Part shown: one piece after another, positions 26,457 to 34,536 of the stretch
Position numbering within the stretch: the first letter of the stretch is position 1
How the letters are laid out: each line of letters begins with the position of its first letter
Source: Paenalicyclobacillus mengziensis
Lineage (GTDB): Bacteria; Bacillota; Bacilli; Alicyclobacillales; Alicyclobacillaceae
NCBI RefSeq assembly: GCF_017298635.1
Contig: NZ_CP071182.1
Span: forward strand, 3,820,001 to 3,884,000
DNA: 64,000 bases
Direction of reading: 5' to 3'
Notes under the pieces: model-generated
Seen by the model: only the letters and a program-made list of their open reading frames with translations
Told to the model about the DNA's origin: nothing
Databases searched by the model: none
Translations under genes and position numbers: made by a program

Positions 26457-27101
26457 ATGCGCTTAACTTCAAGAATTTTTGTTGCTGCAGCTATCTTGAC
26501 GGGCCTGACTGTGACTGGCTGTGGTGTACCGAGCCAGACATCGGGCGCAGGTCCAAACTCGGCCCAAACGCCAAGCAACAACACCATTGCCACTGGAACA
26601 GGGAATGCCAGTATCCCAACCGGTAATGCAGCAGTCAGCAGTTCAACAAACGCGGCACAAGGTCCCCTCACCGTCGGCAGTGTCGCACCTGGTTTTACCC
26701 TGCAAAATATCAACGGTACAGGAACCGTCTCATTAAAACAGCTGCTCAGCAAAGGAAAACCCATTCTTGTTAATGCATGGGCTTCGTGGTGTCCCCCCTG
26801 TAACATGGAGACACCGGATCTGGTCAAAATGTCTCGCAAGTATGGGAGTAAAGTGGAATTTGTTGGCGTCAATTTGACCATGATGGACAACGTAAAGGAT
26901 GCCAAGTCATTTGTCAATAAATACAGTATCCCATACACGGTGCTGCTTGACAGTAAAGGTAGTTTTGAAAACAATTACACTGTGATTGCTGAGCCGACGA
27001 CTTTTCTCATTAGCCCACAAGGCCGGATTCTCGACATCAACATCGGCATGATGAGTGCCACGCAGATGCAGCAGTTGATTCAGAGCGTGATTCCTGCGTA
27101 A
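26457..27101 (+). CDS. TlpA/ResA-type thioredoxin lipoprotein
   Basis: Membrane-anchored extracytoplasmic thiol-disulfide reductase. The lipobox LTVTGC gives an acylated Cys at about residue 22, followed by a Ser/Thr/Asn linker of about 50 residues and a thioredoxin domain with WASWCPPCNMETPDL and the cis-Pro region IAEPTTFLI. The ribosome site is weak (GGTGG). It is the third gene of the redox operon and would be the natural partner of CcdA. Confidence 0.88.
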   Translation: MRLTSRIFVAAAILTGLTVTGCGVPSQTSGAGPNSAQTPSNNTIATGTGNASIPTGNAAVSSSTNAAQGPLTVGSVAPGFTLQNINGTGTVSLKQLLSKGKPILVNAWASWCPPCNMETPDLVKMSRKYGSKVEFVGVNLTMMDNVKDAKSFVNKYSIPYTVLLDSKGSFENNYTVIAEPTTFLISPQGRILDINIGMMSATQMQQLIQSVIPA

Positions 27102-27134
27102 ACGAATATTTTGACGAAGAGAGGATGGCTGCAT

Positions 27135-27671
27135 GTGAAATTGGGGTTGAAGTGGACAAGCATCAGCGCCGGTGTTGCCATCTTAATGGCGATTGTTCTC
27201 ACCGCGTCGCCAAAGGTATCCGCAGGAAGCTCGAACAGCCGTCCCTACCCCGGGTATATCGCACCGGCGTTTACCCTCAGTGAGCTCGCCAGTGGGACAC
27301 CCGTGTCATTGTCTGAGTTCCAAGGAAAACCCATATTCATCAACTTCTGGGCTTCTTGGTGCCCACCCTGTCAAGCAGAGACACCGGACATCGTGAAGGC
27401 GTATCAGCAGTATGGAAATCAGGTGACATTCATCAGCATCAATCTGACGAGCGGTGATTCCATTGCGGGTGTACACCAATTCGTCAAACGGTATGGTATT
27501 AAGTATCCTGTTCTGCTCGACAAGAATGCTGCAGCCAGTACGGCTTATAACGTTCTTGCGATACCGACATCCCTATTTGTCAATCGAAACGGGGTCATTG
27601 TGGCACGTTTCTCAGGGGCAATTCCTGCTGCAGAGCTCAGTGCCAACCTGCAAAGGATCGAAACGTCATGA
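27135..27671 (+). CDS. Second TlpA/ResA-type thioredoxin, signal-anchored
   Basis: 178-residue paralogue of the preceding lipoprotein (both have WASWCPPC and the ETPD motif). It starts with a signal peptide or anchor (SISAGVAILMAIVLTASPKVSA) but lacks a lipobox. GTG 27135 lies about 10 nt after GAGAGG; an upstream in-frame TTG at 27111 has no ribosome site. Two thioredoxin-fold partners behind one CcdA suggest different targets or an anchored and soluble pair. Its stop overlaps the next start (ATGA). Confidence 0.85.
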   Translation: MKLGLKWTSISAGVAILMAIVLTASPKVSAGSSNSRPYPGYIAPAFTLSELASGTPVSLSEFQGKPIFINFWASWCPPCQAETPDIVKAYQQYGNQVTFISINLTSGDSIAGVHQFVKRYGIKYPVLLDKNAAASTAYNVLAIPTSLFVNRNGVIVARFSGAIPAAELSANLQRIETS

Positions 27672-28387
27672 CGAGCCTCTTCGCCACCCTGCAGCGTGTT
27701 CCTTCTCAATTGGTCGCGGCCTTTGTGACAGCCGCCGCAGCATGGTTGTTTTTACGGTTGCAGCACAACCCGCAATTACAAAAACTGCTGCAACCTTTCA
27801 TCGCCCCATTCGTCGTAGCGTACATTGTCGTTGCCAGATTCTCTGGACTCTTTCTACACCCCTCTGAGCTGATTCACTTCAGCATCTGGAATTTACTTGC
27901 GGAAGCTCCCAGTTCAGGTTGGTTCTTCGGGTTACTGGTTGCGGCCATCGTGGTTTATTGGCAGTTGCGAAGGCAAGGTCTCATCACTTCGCATCTGTTA
28001 TTCGACCTCACAAATACCATATTTTTTTCCGTGAGTGTGTGGCTAATTGTACGTGTCTTTATCGATCGCGCTGGATTTCTTCAGCGAGACATCGCGATTT
28101 TAGCCGCTACCGCTATCCTACTTCTGTTGTCCCTTCGTAATGCGGTGGAATTTCGTCCCTATGCTCATCGTTTATGGATCGTTCTCTCCGTCGTCGTATT
28201 ACTCGCATCGACGCTCACTCCTTACGTTGACAAATTTGGTCCATTCACCCCAGTGCAGTGGCTAGGGGTCATCATTCTTGCTGGTGGACTTTGGGGAGAA
28301 GCGTTATCGGATAGCAGAAAGAGAAAAACGTCTCACGCAGAGCAACTGGCTGGAAAACTGGGAGACAACGAAAACGGCACCCCATAA
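27668..28387 (+). CDS. Polytopic membrane protein of the redox operon, unrecognised
   Basis: 239 residues with about seven hydrophobic segments. It begins with a 4-nt overlap to the second TlpA-like gene, so it is translationally coupled to it. The C-terminus is charged (SRKRKTSHAEQLAGKLG). The spacing of helices and an early AFVTAAAAWLFLRLQ recall membrane proteins that accompany CcdA or Lgt-like proteins, but I recognise no family motif. A role in thiol redox relay is inferred from context only. Confidence 0.6.
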   Translation: MTSLFATLQRVPSQLVAAFVTAAAAWLFLRLQHNPQLQKLLQPFIAPFVVAYIVVARFSGLFLHPSELIHFSIWNLLAEAPSSGWFFGLLVAAIVVYWQLRRQGLITSHLLFDLTNTIFFSVSVWLIVRVFIDRAGFLQRDIAILAATAILLLLSLRNAVEFRPYAHRLWIVLSVVVLLASTLTPYVDKFGPFTPVQWLGVIILAGGLWGEALSDSRKRKTSHAEQLAGKLGDNENGTP

Positions 28388-28414
28388 GGAACTAGCCACT
28401 CGGAAAAAGTGAAA

Positions 28415-28460
28415 CCCTCCAGTGCACGACGCTCGATGACGAGCAACCTACACCGGAGGG
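28415..28460 (-). terminator. Hairpin between convergent redox operon and rhodanese
   Basis: The outer stem CCCTCC/GGAGGG encloses a second stem GCTCG-ATGA-CGAGC. On the minus strand it is followed by TTTCACTTTTTCC, suiting termination of the rhodanese transcript. Confidence 0.6.
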
Positions 28461-28546
28461 CCCTCATTGTGCACACACGATTTGTAAACCGTGTGGCTGG
28501 CTTGATGCATCCGAAACAGGACAGACACACTCAGCCTCAGCGGGAC

Positions 28547-28843
28547 TTAAGCTGTCCAGCTAGACAGTCCGCCTTGCAGTGACTTGACATTGCGAAAACC
28601 GCGATCGCGCAGAATCTGACAAGCCTCGGAACTGCGATTGCCAGAACGACACACCAGCACGACTTCCTTGTCACGGTCTACTTCATCCAGGCGATAAGGC
28701 AGAATCCCAAGAGGAATCAACTTCGAGCCTTCAATATGCCCGTCACGATACTCATTTACCTCACGAACGTCAACAATTTGTACGTCCTGATAACCAAAGA
28801 GCTTCTGCTTCAACTCAGGGATAGTAATTTGCGCACAAGCCAT
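28547..28843 (-). CDS. Rhodanese-like sulfurtransferase
   Basis: 98-residue single-domain rhodanese. The persulfide-forming Cys65 is in VVLVCRSGNRSSEA, with the CDC25-like blocks VDVREVNEYRDGHIEGSKLIPLG and SLQGGLSSW. Such proteins transfer sulfane sulfur or detoxify sulfide and polysulfide. The start ATG 28843 follows GGGGGT. Two ATACC-N6-GGTAT sites in the promoter and leader suggest repression by a CstR/CsoR-type sensor. Confidence 0.9.
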   Translation of the reverse strand: MACAQITIPELKQKLFGYQDVQIVDVREVNEYRDGHIEGSKLIPLGILPYRLDEVDRDKEVVLVCRSGNRSSEACQILRDRGFRNVKSLQGGLSSWTA

Positions 28844-28848
28844 TTATC

Positions 28849-28905
28849 ATACCCCCAATGGTATTTTCAAACATCATTTTTATACCCGCGGAGGTATTTT
28901 GTCAA
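28849..28905 (-). promoter_or_regulatory. Rhodanese promoter with two CsoR/CstR-like operators
   Basis: Read leftward, -35 TTGACA (28905-28900) is followed 15-17 nt later by TATAAA/TAAAAA. The spacer contains ATACC-TCCGCG-GGTAT (28897-28882). A second copy, ATACCATTGGGGGTAT (28864-28849), covers the ribosome-binding site. Repressor binding would block both transcription and, at the second site, the leader. The site class is known for CsoR/CstR regulators; the identity of the sensor is inference. Confidence 0.65.
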
Positions 28906-28924
28906 GCCTGCGTGGTGATGTAGC

Positions 28925-29962
28925 TCAGATCCACTTACGCTTGCGAAAGATGACCAGCATACCCACACTTAACGCCACCATGCAGAACATAATCACCACC
29001 GTTGCCTGCCAGGTGCGCTGCCACGGCAACGGGACGTTCATCCCAAAGACACCCGTAATCAGTGTCATGGTCGCCGTAAGCGTTGTGATGATGGTCAAAA
29101 TACGCATAGTTTCGTTGGTTTTTGCCGTCCCAAGCGAGGAGTAGGTTTCAAGTGCACCTTGGACCAAGTCACGAAAGACTTCCACTGCGTCTGTGATGCG
29201 CTCCAAGTGATCCGACAAGTCCATGAAGTACGGTCGATTCCGCGGACTTACGGTAAATGTGTAGGATGCGTTGACATTCGCAAAAATACGACGCTGCGGT
29301 TCGACCGCCCGCCGAATCATCACGATGGTTCTCTTCAGTGATAAAAACTCTTCGGTAATGGCGAAAGCGGGGTTTTCATACATCTCGTCCTCGAGATCGT
29401 CGATACGTGCTGAAATCCGGTCAATGATGGGAAAGTATGTATCTGTGATGCCATCCATAATCGCGTACAACAAATAATCCGGGCCTTTGCTCATGTTGAA
29501 TGCGTCGTGACGGGACCTTGCTGCAATGTGTCCAATCGAAGGGATGGCATGCTTATGTACGGTGACAATGTAATTCGATGCAAGAAACACATTGAGTTCC
29601 TCAACAGTGATCTCCGGTTCACTGTCCTCGCTGTACTTCAGTGAATGAAGCTCGAAGAAGTCATACTCCTCGTACCTATCAACTTTGGTTCGGGTGGATT
29701 CATGGATACAGTCCTCCACCGCCAGTGGGTGAAAACCAAAAACTTCAGCGATGGCTTTAATCTCATTTGGTTCCCAGTTGTACACGTCAATCCAAAGCAT
29801 TGACTCTGGGTTCTGAACGACTTCTATCAAGCCTTCCGTTTCAACGTCGTGTTCAAGTGTCCCGTCTTTGGCATTATACAGGTATGTCTTGATCACGGTG
29901 TCTACAACCCCTTCTGCACGCTTAGTCTGTTTTCCGGGAGGCAGGGAGGTCTTATGAGTCAC
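28925..29962 (-). CDS. corA: CorA-type magnesium/cobalt channel
   Basis: Pentameric Mg2+ channel. 345 residues with a large cytoplasmic N-terminal domain and two C-terminal membrane helices. The selectivity motif GMN is in TLITGVFGMNVPLPW, followed by the second helix and a basic end (FRKRKWI). GTG 29962 has only a weak ribosome site. An in-frame GTG at 29896 has AGGGG about 11 nt upstream and removes 22 polar residues, so it could be the true start. Single gene. Confidence 0.9.
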   Translation of the reverse strand: MTHKTSLPPGKQTKRAEGVVDTVIKTYLYNAKDGTLEHDVETEGLIEVVQNPESMLWIDVYNWEPNEIKAIAEVFGFHPLAVEDCIHESTRTKVDRYEEYDFFELHSLKYSEDSEPEITVEELNVFLASNYIVTVHKHAIPSIGHIAARSRHDAFNMSKGPDYLLYAIMDGITDTYFPIIDRISARIDDLEDEMYENPAFAITEEFLSLKRTIVMIRRAVEPQRRIFANVNASYTFTVSPRNRPYFMDLSDHLERITDAVEVFRDLVQGALETYSSLGTAKTNETMRILTIITTLTATMTLITGVFGMNVPLPWQRTWQATVVIMFCMVALSVGMLVIFRKRKWI

Positions 29963-30086
29963 AAGTTTCCACGACGGACGGTGGGAATTTTGCGGCGTCC
30001 ATTTTCAGGTGTGGAATCAGTCCACATGCGAGGTCGTAACGCTCGATAACATAAACGGCAAACGGAGACGGCGCGCCGTCGCCACA

Positions 30087-30302
30087 TTACATCACGTCAT
30101 CAGATGTGCTGTCGTCAGGCTCCTTCGGCTCAGCCACGAAATGCAGCGGTTTGACATAGGGACTTGTCAGTTGTGGCGAACTCTTCAATCGTGCTTCTTC
30201 AAATGGTGCATTGTCTGCTGCATCGTCGAACCGCGCATCGCTGTGGTTTTCATTGTTCCCAGTACCAGACCGCTTCTGTCCATCAGGTTGACCTCTTACC
30301 AT
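30087..30302 (-). CDS. Small acidic/polar protein of unknown function
   Basis: 71 residues with no membrane segment, rich in Asp, Glu, Ser, Pro and Asn (NNENHSDARFDDAADNAP, EPKEPDDSTSDDVM). ATG 30302 follows GGAGG at 9 nt, which is the main support. The composition resembles small soluble spore or disordered proteins, but no family is recognised. Confidence 0.5.
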   Translation of the reverse strand: MVRGQPDGQKRSGTGNNENHSDARFDDAADNAPFEEARLKSSPQLTSPYVKPLHFVAEPKEPDDSTSDDVM

Positions 30303-30476
30303 CTTTGCCCGCCTCCGATGACCAAGTTGAAGTTCTTGCTAGTATATGTCACCGTTCCCGGTTCATTCTCTACAACACTTTTGTACCAGCCTTGCTCCAT
30401 CAGTTCAAGTGTCCAAGCCAGCATGTCCGCTGACACATACAATAAACATAAACAGACAAGCGGAGGGAGACACAGC

Positions 30477-30566
30477 ATGTCCAACAAATTTCCGTGGCTT
30501 GCCATCCTCGTCAGTGTAGGACTTATGTGGCTTGGACTGATATTTCTTTCAATCACGAGTGGATAG
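30477..30566 (+). CDS. 29-residue single-pass membrane microprotein
   Basis: ATG 30477 follows GGAGGGAG at 7-8 nt. The product is a three-residue polar start, KFPW, and one hydrophobic helix (LAILVSVGLMWLGLIFLS). Such microproteins are common in Bacillales but rarely annotated. Support is the ribosome site plus clean membrane-helix composition. Confidence 0.55.
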   Translation: MSNKFPWLAILVSVGLMWLGLIFLSITSG

Positions 30567-30619
30567 GTTAGCCCAATAGGTTAGCCCAATTGAGGGTTGG
30601 AAAAATATCTAGACTTTTG

Positions 30620-30751
30620 CTCTTTTGGTTTCTCTTTTGGTTTCTCTTTTGGTTTCTCTTTTGGTTTCTCTTTTGGTTTCTCTTTTGGTTTCTCTTTTGG
30701 TTTCTCTTTTGGTTTCTCTGTTCGTTTCTCTTTTGGTTTCTCTGTTCGTTT
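30620..30751. repeat. 12-bp tandem array, 11 copies, abutting the glucokinase stop
   Basis: CTCTTTTGGTTT repeats 11 times without gaps; copies 9 and 11 are CTCTGTTCGTTT. The array ends exactly at 30751, one base before the glucokinase stop codon at 30752-30754. Because 12 is a multiple of three, every frame is open across it, which creates spurious repetitive reading frames on both strands. Confidence 0.95.
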
Positions 30752-31654
30752 CTACCTTGGCAGCAACGCGGCTCCGATAACCCCCGCTTTTGTGCCCAGT
30801 TGCGCAGGCACCACCTGAACGTTCTCTCCAACAGACGAACGAAAGTGGTTGTTGTTCACCACTTGTTGCAGTGCCTCGAACATCGGGCGGCCAATCTGAG
30901 CCACGCCACCGCCAATGATAATCACGGCCGGATCGAAAAGATTGATGACGTTGACGAGACCAGCGCCCAGGTATCGGTACACGTCGTCAAGGATTTGCTG
31001 TGCGATGACGTTTTTTTCGCGCGCCAACAGAGCGACACGGCTGGCATTTAGGGGTTCTCCCATCCGTTCAAGCGCTGTCCGCTCGATTGCTGTCCCGGAT
31101 GCAAACGTCTCGAGACACCCGCGGTTGCCACAATGACAAAGCGGCCCGTTGATGTCCACGATGTGATGTCCGATTTCTGCAGCACACCCAAATTCACCCT
31201 GTCGCACTTTACCGTCGAGCATAACACCACCGCCGATGCCCGTGCTGACTGTGATGTATACAAGATTATGGTATCCTCTACCTGCGCCTAAGGTTGCCTC
31301 TGCAAGCGTTGCCGCGTTTGCATCATTGTCAATGACGACATGTAAGCCCAGGCGTTGTTGCAATTCGTCGACCAGGTTTACATGGTCCCACCCCGGCAAA
31401 TTTGGTGGCCCGAACACGATGCCACGCTTTGGATTCAACGGACCCGGAGCGCCAACCCCAACCGCCATCGGTTGAATCGATGGAACGGCTTGTGCGACGC
31501 GCTTTGCGGTTTCTGCCATTCGGTCAAGAACAGCCTGTGGTCCCTCCTTTGCGTGCGTAGGCACCTCCAGATGGGCGATGACGTCTCCATTTTCATCCAC
31601 AACCGCTGTTGCTATCTTTGTGCCGCCAAGGTCAATGCCAATTGTATACACCAT
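30752..31654 (-). CDS. ROK-family glucokinase
   Basis: Phosphorylates glucose to glucose-6-phosphate; the next enzyme, Pgi, is encoded at 55811. N-terminal ATP motif IGIDLGGTKIATAVVD, catalytic Asp in VIDNDANAATLAE, ROK signature with GGGVMLDGKVRQGEFGCAAEIGHHIV, and zinc motif CHCGNRGCLE. 300 residues is normal. ATG 31654 follows GAGGAAG. The C-terminus (GVIGAALLPR) is followed directly by a 12-bp repeat array instead of a terminator. Confidence 0.93.
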   Translation of the reverse strand: MVYTIGIDLGGTKIATAVVDENGDVIAHLEVPTHAKEGPQAVLDRMAETAKRVAQAVPSIQPMAVGVGAPGPLNPKRGIVFGPPNLPGWDHVNLVDELQQRLGLHVVIDNDANAATLAEATLGAGRGYHNLVYITVSTGIGGGVMLDGKVRQGEFGCAAEIGHHIVDINGPLCHCGNRGCLETFASGTAIERTALERMGEPLNASRVALLAREKNVIAQQILDDVYRYLGAGLVNVINLFDPAVIIIGGGVAQIGRPMFEALQQVVNNNHFRSSVGENVQVVPAQLGTKAGVIGAALLPR

Positions 31655-31771
31655 TTCACTTCCTCAATGTGACCTTAATATAACCGTTGATGATGGTTCG
31701 GTTGCCCGACCCATCACCCATGATGATGTCTTTGTGGGGGGCTTGTCCACTGTGACAAGAAAAATTCAGGA

Positions 31772-31811
31772 ACACTGGGCAACTAGGAGTCAGCCCCCAG
31801 TTGCCCAGTGT
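31772..31811 (-). terminator. Terminator overlapping the end of the downstream sleL-operon gene
   Basis: A 13-bp perfect stem ACACTGGGCAACT/AGTTGCCCAGTGT with a 14-nt loop that contains the stop codon of the gene ending at 31790. On the minus strand the stem is followed by TCCTGAATTTTTC. Confidence 0.75.
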
Positions 31812-32095
31812 ATAATCGCCCATGTTGCTGCCAACACCAATGTCGTTCCAACTATCCAGAACGTCCACCGACCCCACCCTATTCCCGTATGCCCAGTGCT
31901 AATCGACACTAGATCCACATGCGGATAGACGCTCTCGAGCTCACTCTTCGGCACAGTGTCCATCATCGATTCCTCGACCCGACCCTTGCGTTTTAGAATC
32001 ACCTTCACATCACAGAGCTTGTCACCAACATAAGTGACAATACCCTCTGCTCCTGCGATTGGACTGCTGGCTGTAGGCCGAACACGAACACGCAT
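31790..32095 (-). CDS. Small SH3/KOW-like protein with C-terminal membrane helix
   Basis: 101 residues from ATG 32095, which follows GAAGGCAGGC; GTG 32113 is an alternative. The first half (MRVRVRPTASSP.AGAEGIVTYVGDKLCDVKVILKRKGR) looks like a small beta-barrel such as a KOW/SH3 domain. The last third is one membrane helix (WTFWIVGTTLVLAATWAIIHW). It begins about 30 nt after the stop of the cortex-hydrolase 3' segment on the same strand, so it is probably in that operon. No named family. Confidence 0.55.
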   Translation of the reverse strand: MRVRVRPTASSPIAGAEGIVTYVGDKLCDVKVILKRKGRVEESMMDTVPKSELESVYPHVDLVSISTGHTGIGWGRWTFWIVGTTLVLAATWAIIHWATGG

Positions 32096-32124
32096 GCCTG
32101 CCTTCAGCCGCACTGTGCGACGCT

Positions 32125-32535
32125 TTACACCTTTTTCACCTCGAACGACTCCCGAATCAGATGCCAATTCTGTGGGAAGCTGTTGCCGAGTACCCAATAG
32201 GAAACACCCCTTAGTCCAAACTCATAGACGAGGTTTAGTTTCGCTGCAGTGCTGAGTGCATCATCGAACCATACTTCGTGCTCTGATTGCGAAGTATTGT
32301 ACCGAAAGGAAGGGGAGACTGACGCTGAATCCCACTGTATGGGCACCTGTTTCTCTTGGGCCAGGTTCTGCGCACTGTTGTTCGAGATTCCAGACGCCAG
32401 CCTCCCTTTTTCCCACGGAATCTGCCAGTCGTATCCGTATAGTGACATGCCCATGAGAATCTTTGAGGGCGCAATCACCGACGTGGCATATTTCAGCACC
32501 GCTCGTACCTGATCATATGGAGCTATGGCCATCGG
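32125..32535 (-). CDS. 3' segment of split SleL/YaaH-type cortex hydrolase
   Basis: C-terminal 136 residues of a GH18 spore peptidoglycan N-acetylglucosaminidase, starting at the PPMA codons inside the left recombination core. It continues with IAPYDQVRAVLKYA, ILMGMSLYGYDWQIPWEKG and VSYWVLGNSFPQNWHLIRESF, exactly the part missing from the segment at 40414-41403. The frame stays open to 32571 into element DNA, but that portion is not homologous. There is no promoter or ribosome site of its own, so this half is silent unless the 7,941-bp element is removed. Confidence 0.92.
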   Translation of the reverse strand, partial: PMAIAPYDQVRAVLKYATSVIAPSKILMGMSLYGYDWQIPWEKGRLASGISNNSAQNLAQEKQVPIQWDSASVSPSFRYNTSQSEHEVWFDDALSTAAKLNLVYEFGLRGVSYWVLGNSFPQNWHLIRESFEVKKV

Positions 32536-34105
32536 TGGTCCCATTGTCGCCATCGTGCAACACCGAGCCACTTGGCGGCGGCTTAAAACGATATCTTATC
32601 TCGAGATCCTTACCGTGCGCATCAATACGCTCTACGAGTTGATCAAGGAACTGTCTTGTTACTCGAGTGTGAGCCTGACCCGGACTGAGCACCTGCCGCA
32701 TGGCGTCCTTGACCAACTGACCACCCCCATGTTCGTGGCAGAGCCGTTTCATAGACCGCATGACTTCCTCTTGACGCATTTTTAGTCCTGCCATCCGTTC
32801 ACGGTACTCCGCATTTAAATGCACAAACTGGTGTTCGGAAATGTGTCCCTCTGCGAGCTGTTCCAACAGCAACTGCGAAGCACGCATCAGTCGCTGCAGT
32901 TGTTGATTGACATACGTTTGTTCGGTACAGAGCGGATCGGTAGAATCAGTGATATTCAGTGTTTTCTCCAATCCGTCCAAAACGTACGGTTGGAGAACGT
33001 CTGTGCGAATTTTCTCGAGCACAACCGTCTCTACTTCGTCCGCCCGAAGAAATGGCTGACGGCAAGTGGCGCGTCCGCTGTCAGCCTGTCGGACGCATCG
33101 ATAATAGCGATGCCCGCGGCTGTTATATTTCACAATCATACTGCTACCGCAACTGCATCGGATAAGTCCTTTGCTGAGCAGATGCAATTCACCGCTGCGC
33201 CCGCGAAGTCTTCGACGACTGTCGAGCAGACTCTGAACGCGCGCAAACGTTTCTCTCTCGATGATGGCCGGATGGGCGTTCGGAGTTACGACAATTTGCG
33301 TTGGGTCTAGAGCCCATGTCGTCGCCTTACGGCGCTCGGCCCAGTGACTATCGGTCGAAACAACAGGTCTCTTCTCACGTCGTCCGTATGTGACGTCTCC
33401 CTGGTAGGCCGGATTCGTCAGCATGCGGATAACCGCTCGCTGCGTCCACATGTTTCCGCGCTTCGTCCGCAATCCTCGCTCATTGAGTACCGCAGCAATT
33501 TTCCTTGCCCCCCAACCGCTCGTATACAGATGGAACACTTCACGGACCATCGGGGCAAATTGCAAATCGATGTCCAAATGTTTTGTTACTTTATTGAGGA
33601 CGTACCCATCGGGTGGTTTTCCATTCCACTTTCCTTGCCGAGCCTTTTCTACAGCCCCCATTCGAACACGTACAGCAGTCTTCTCAGATTCTGCCTGCGC
33701 CAGTGCACTGTGAATGGTAAACACGAATTCGGCGTTATCGCGCAGGCTATCGAAGTTTTCTTCGATGGAAACCACACGTACACCTGAAGCGAGCAACGTT
33801 CGAAGCATGACAAGCGCGTCTACCGTATCCCTCGCAAATCTCGAAATACCCTTAAACAACACGAGGTCGAACCGCTGACTCCTCGCATCGGCAACAAGTC
33901 GCTGAACAGCAGCACGTTTGACGAGAGTCGTCCCTGAGATGCCCTCATCAACATACACCAACGAAGGAGGGGTCTCCCACGCACCAACACCTTCACTGCT
34001 CCTACGCCTTGCAATCTCCCTGCAGAAACTAATTTGATGCTCTATTGACTCCCCCTTCACTTGAGACTCATCCGACACGCGAGCGTAAATGGCACATATT
34101 GGCAT
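32513..34105 (-). CDS. Large serine recombinase of the skin-like element
   Basis: Site-specific recombinase expected to excise the element from the cortex-hydrolase gene. 530 residues: resolvase domain 1-150 with catalytic Ser11 in IYARVSDES and FKGISRFARDTVDAL; recombinase domain with WGARKIAAVLNERG and ML.NPAYQGDVTYGRRE; zinc ribbon CSC..14..CV..C; C-terminal coiled coil. ATG 34105 is preferred after AGGTGAG. The last codons (GHSSI) and the stop lie beyond the left core, in host DNA. SpoIVCA, which excises skin from sigK, is the same class. The upstream small gene overlaps its ribosome site. Confidence 0.93.
   Translation of the reverse strand: MPICAIYARVSDESQVKGESIEHQISFCREIARRRSSEGVGAWETPPSLVYVDEGISGTTLVKRAAVQRLVADARSQRFDLVLFKGISRFARDTVDALVMLRTLLASGVRVVSIEENFDSLRDNAEFVFTIHSALAQAESEKTAVRVRMGAVEKARQGKWNGKPPDGYVLNKVTKHLDIDLQFAPMVREVFHLYTSGWGARKIAAVLNERGLRTKRGNMWTQRAVIRMLTNPAYQGDVTYGRREKRPVVSTDSHWAERRKATTWALDPTQIVVTPNAHPAIIERETFARVQSLLDSRRRLRGRSGELHLLSKGLIRCSCGSSMIVKYNSRGHRYYRCVRQADSGRATCRQPFLRADEVETVVLEKIRTDVLQPYVLDGLEKTLNITDSTDPLCTEQTYVNQQLQRLMRASQLLLEQLAEGHISEHQFVHLNAEYRERMAGLKMRQEEVMRSMKRLCHEHGGGQLVKDAMRQVLSPGQAHTRVTRQFLDQLVERIDAHGKDLEIRYRFKPPPSGSVLHDGDNGTTDGHSSI
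32528..32541 (-). other. Left attachment core (attL side)
   Basis: GCCATCGGTGGTCC; the right copy at 40469-40482 reads GCCATCGGGGGTCC, one mismatch. On the minus strand it encodes the GPPMA codons of the GH18 domain in the reading frame of the 3' segment. Identity left of the mismatch is 8 bp, which would contain the crossover dinucleotide. Confidence 0.85.
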
Positions 34106-34110
34106 ACTTC

Positions 34111-34335
34111 TCACCTACCGAATGAGGTCTGCTTCGCATGCGGCAATACTGCCTGTGATGCTGCCTGTGATGCTGCCTGTGATGCTGCCTGTGATGCTGC
34201 CTGTGATGCTGCCTGTGATGCACGGGTCTCGGAGCGCAAATGCATGAGAAGAATCGCGACGAGATTTGGCTCCAAGTTTTCCATCGGTTCCGTGCCGTAG
34301 AATACCTTGGATACCCTGACACGCGACTTTTCCAC
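34111..34335 (-). CDS. Small protein translationally coupled to the recombinase
   Basis: GTG 34335 follows GAGGTG at 6 nt (ATG 34341 is an alternative). About 74 residues: VEKSRVRVSKVFYGTEPMENLEPNLVAILLMHL, then a (ASQA)n stretch made by a 12-bp tandem repeat, then a short basic end. Its TGA lies inside the AGGTGA ribosome site of the recombinase, 5 nt before that start, so the pair is coupled. Short genes in this position are frequent ahead of large serine recombinases. A recombination directionality factor is a possibility, not shown. Confidence 0.55.
   Translation of the reverse strand: MEKSRVRVSKVFYGTEPMENLEPNLVAILLMHLRSETRASQAASQAASQAASQAASQAASQAVLPHAKQTSFGR
34149..34220. repeat. 12-bp tandem array, six perfect copies
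   Basis: CTGCCTGTGATG repeated six times exactly, within the small gene upstream of the recombinase. It stays in frame (12 nt per unit) and encodes Ala-Ser-Gln-Ala repeats on the minus strand. Confidence 0.95.
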
Positions 34336-34486
34336 ACCCATCACCTCACAAGATGGATATGCAATCGCTGATTGTCTACTTGCCGAGACAGGCTGTCGAT
34401 GCAGTATCGAGACAAGGTATCGAGACAGGGTATCGGCAGGCGACTGAATCAATACTCACGCCATCGCGGTGACAGTCAGGTGGGGC

Positions 34487-34536
34487 GTTCAGACCCATTA
34501 CACTTATGTTTGTTCAGACCAATTACACCGATGTTC
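34487..34536. repeat. 25-bp tandem duplication
   Basis: Two copies of GTTCAGACC(C/A)ATTACAC followed by a related 9 nt; the second copy overlaps the 3' end of the esterase gene. Confidence 0.8.

Noticed and set aside
30568..30831. Repetitive reading frames with Asn-Gln-Lys-Arg or Phe-Trp-Phe-Leu units
   Set aside because: Produced by the 12-bp array, which keeps all frames open; no ribosome site and no non-repeat homology.
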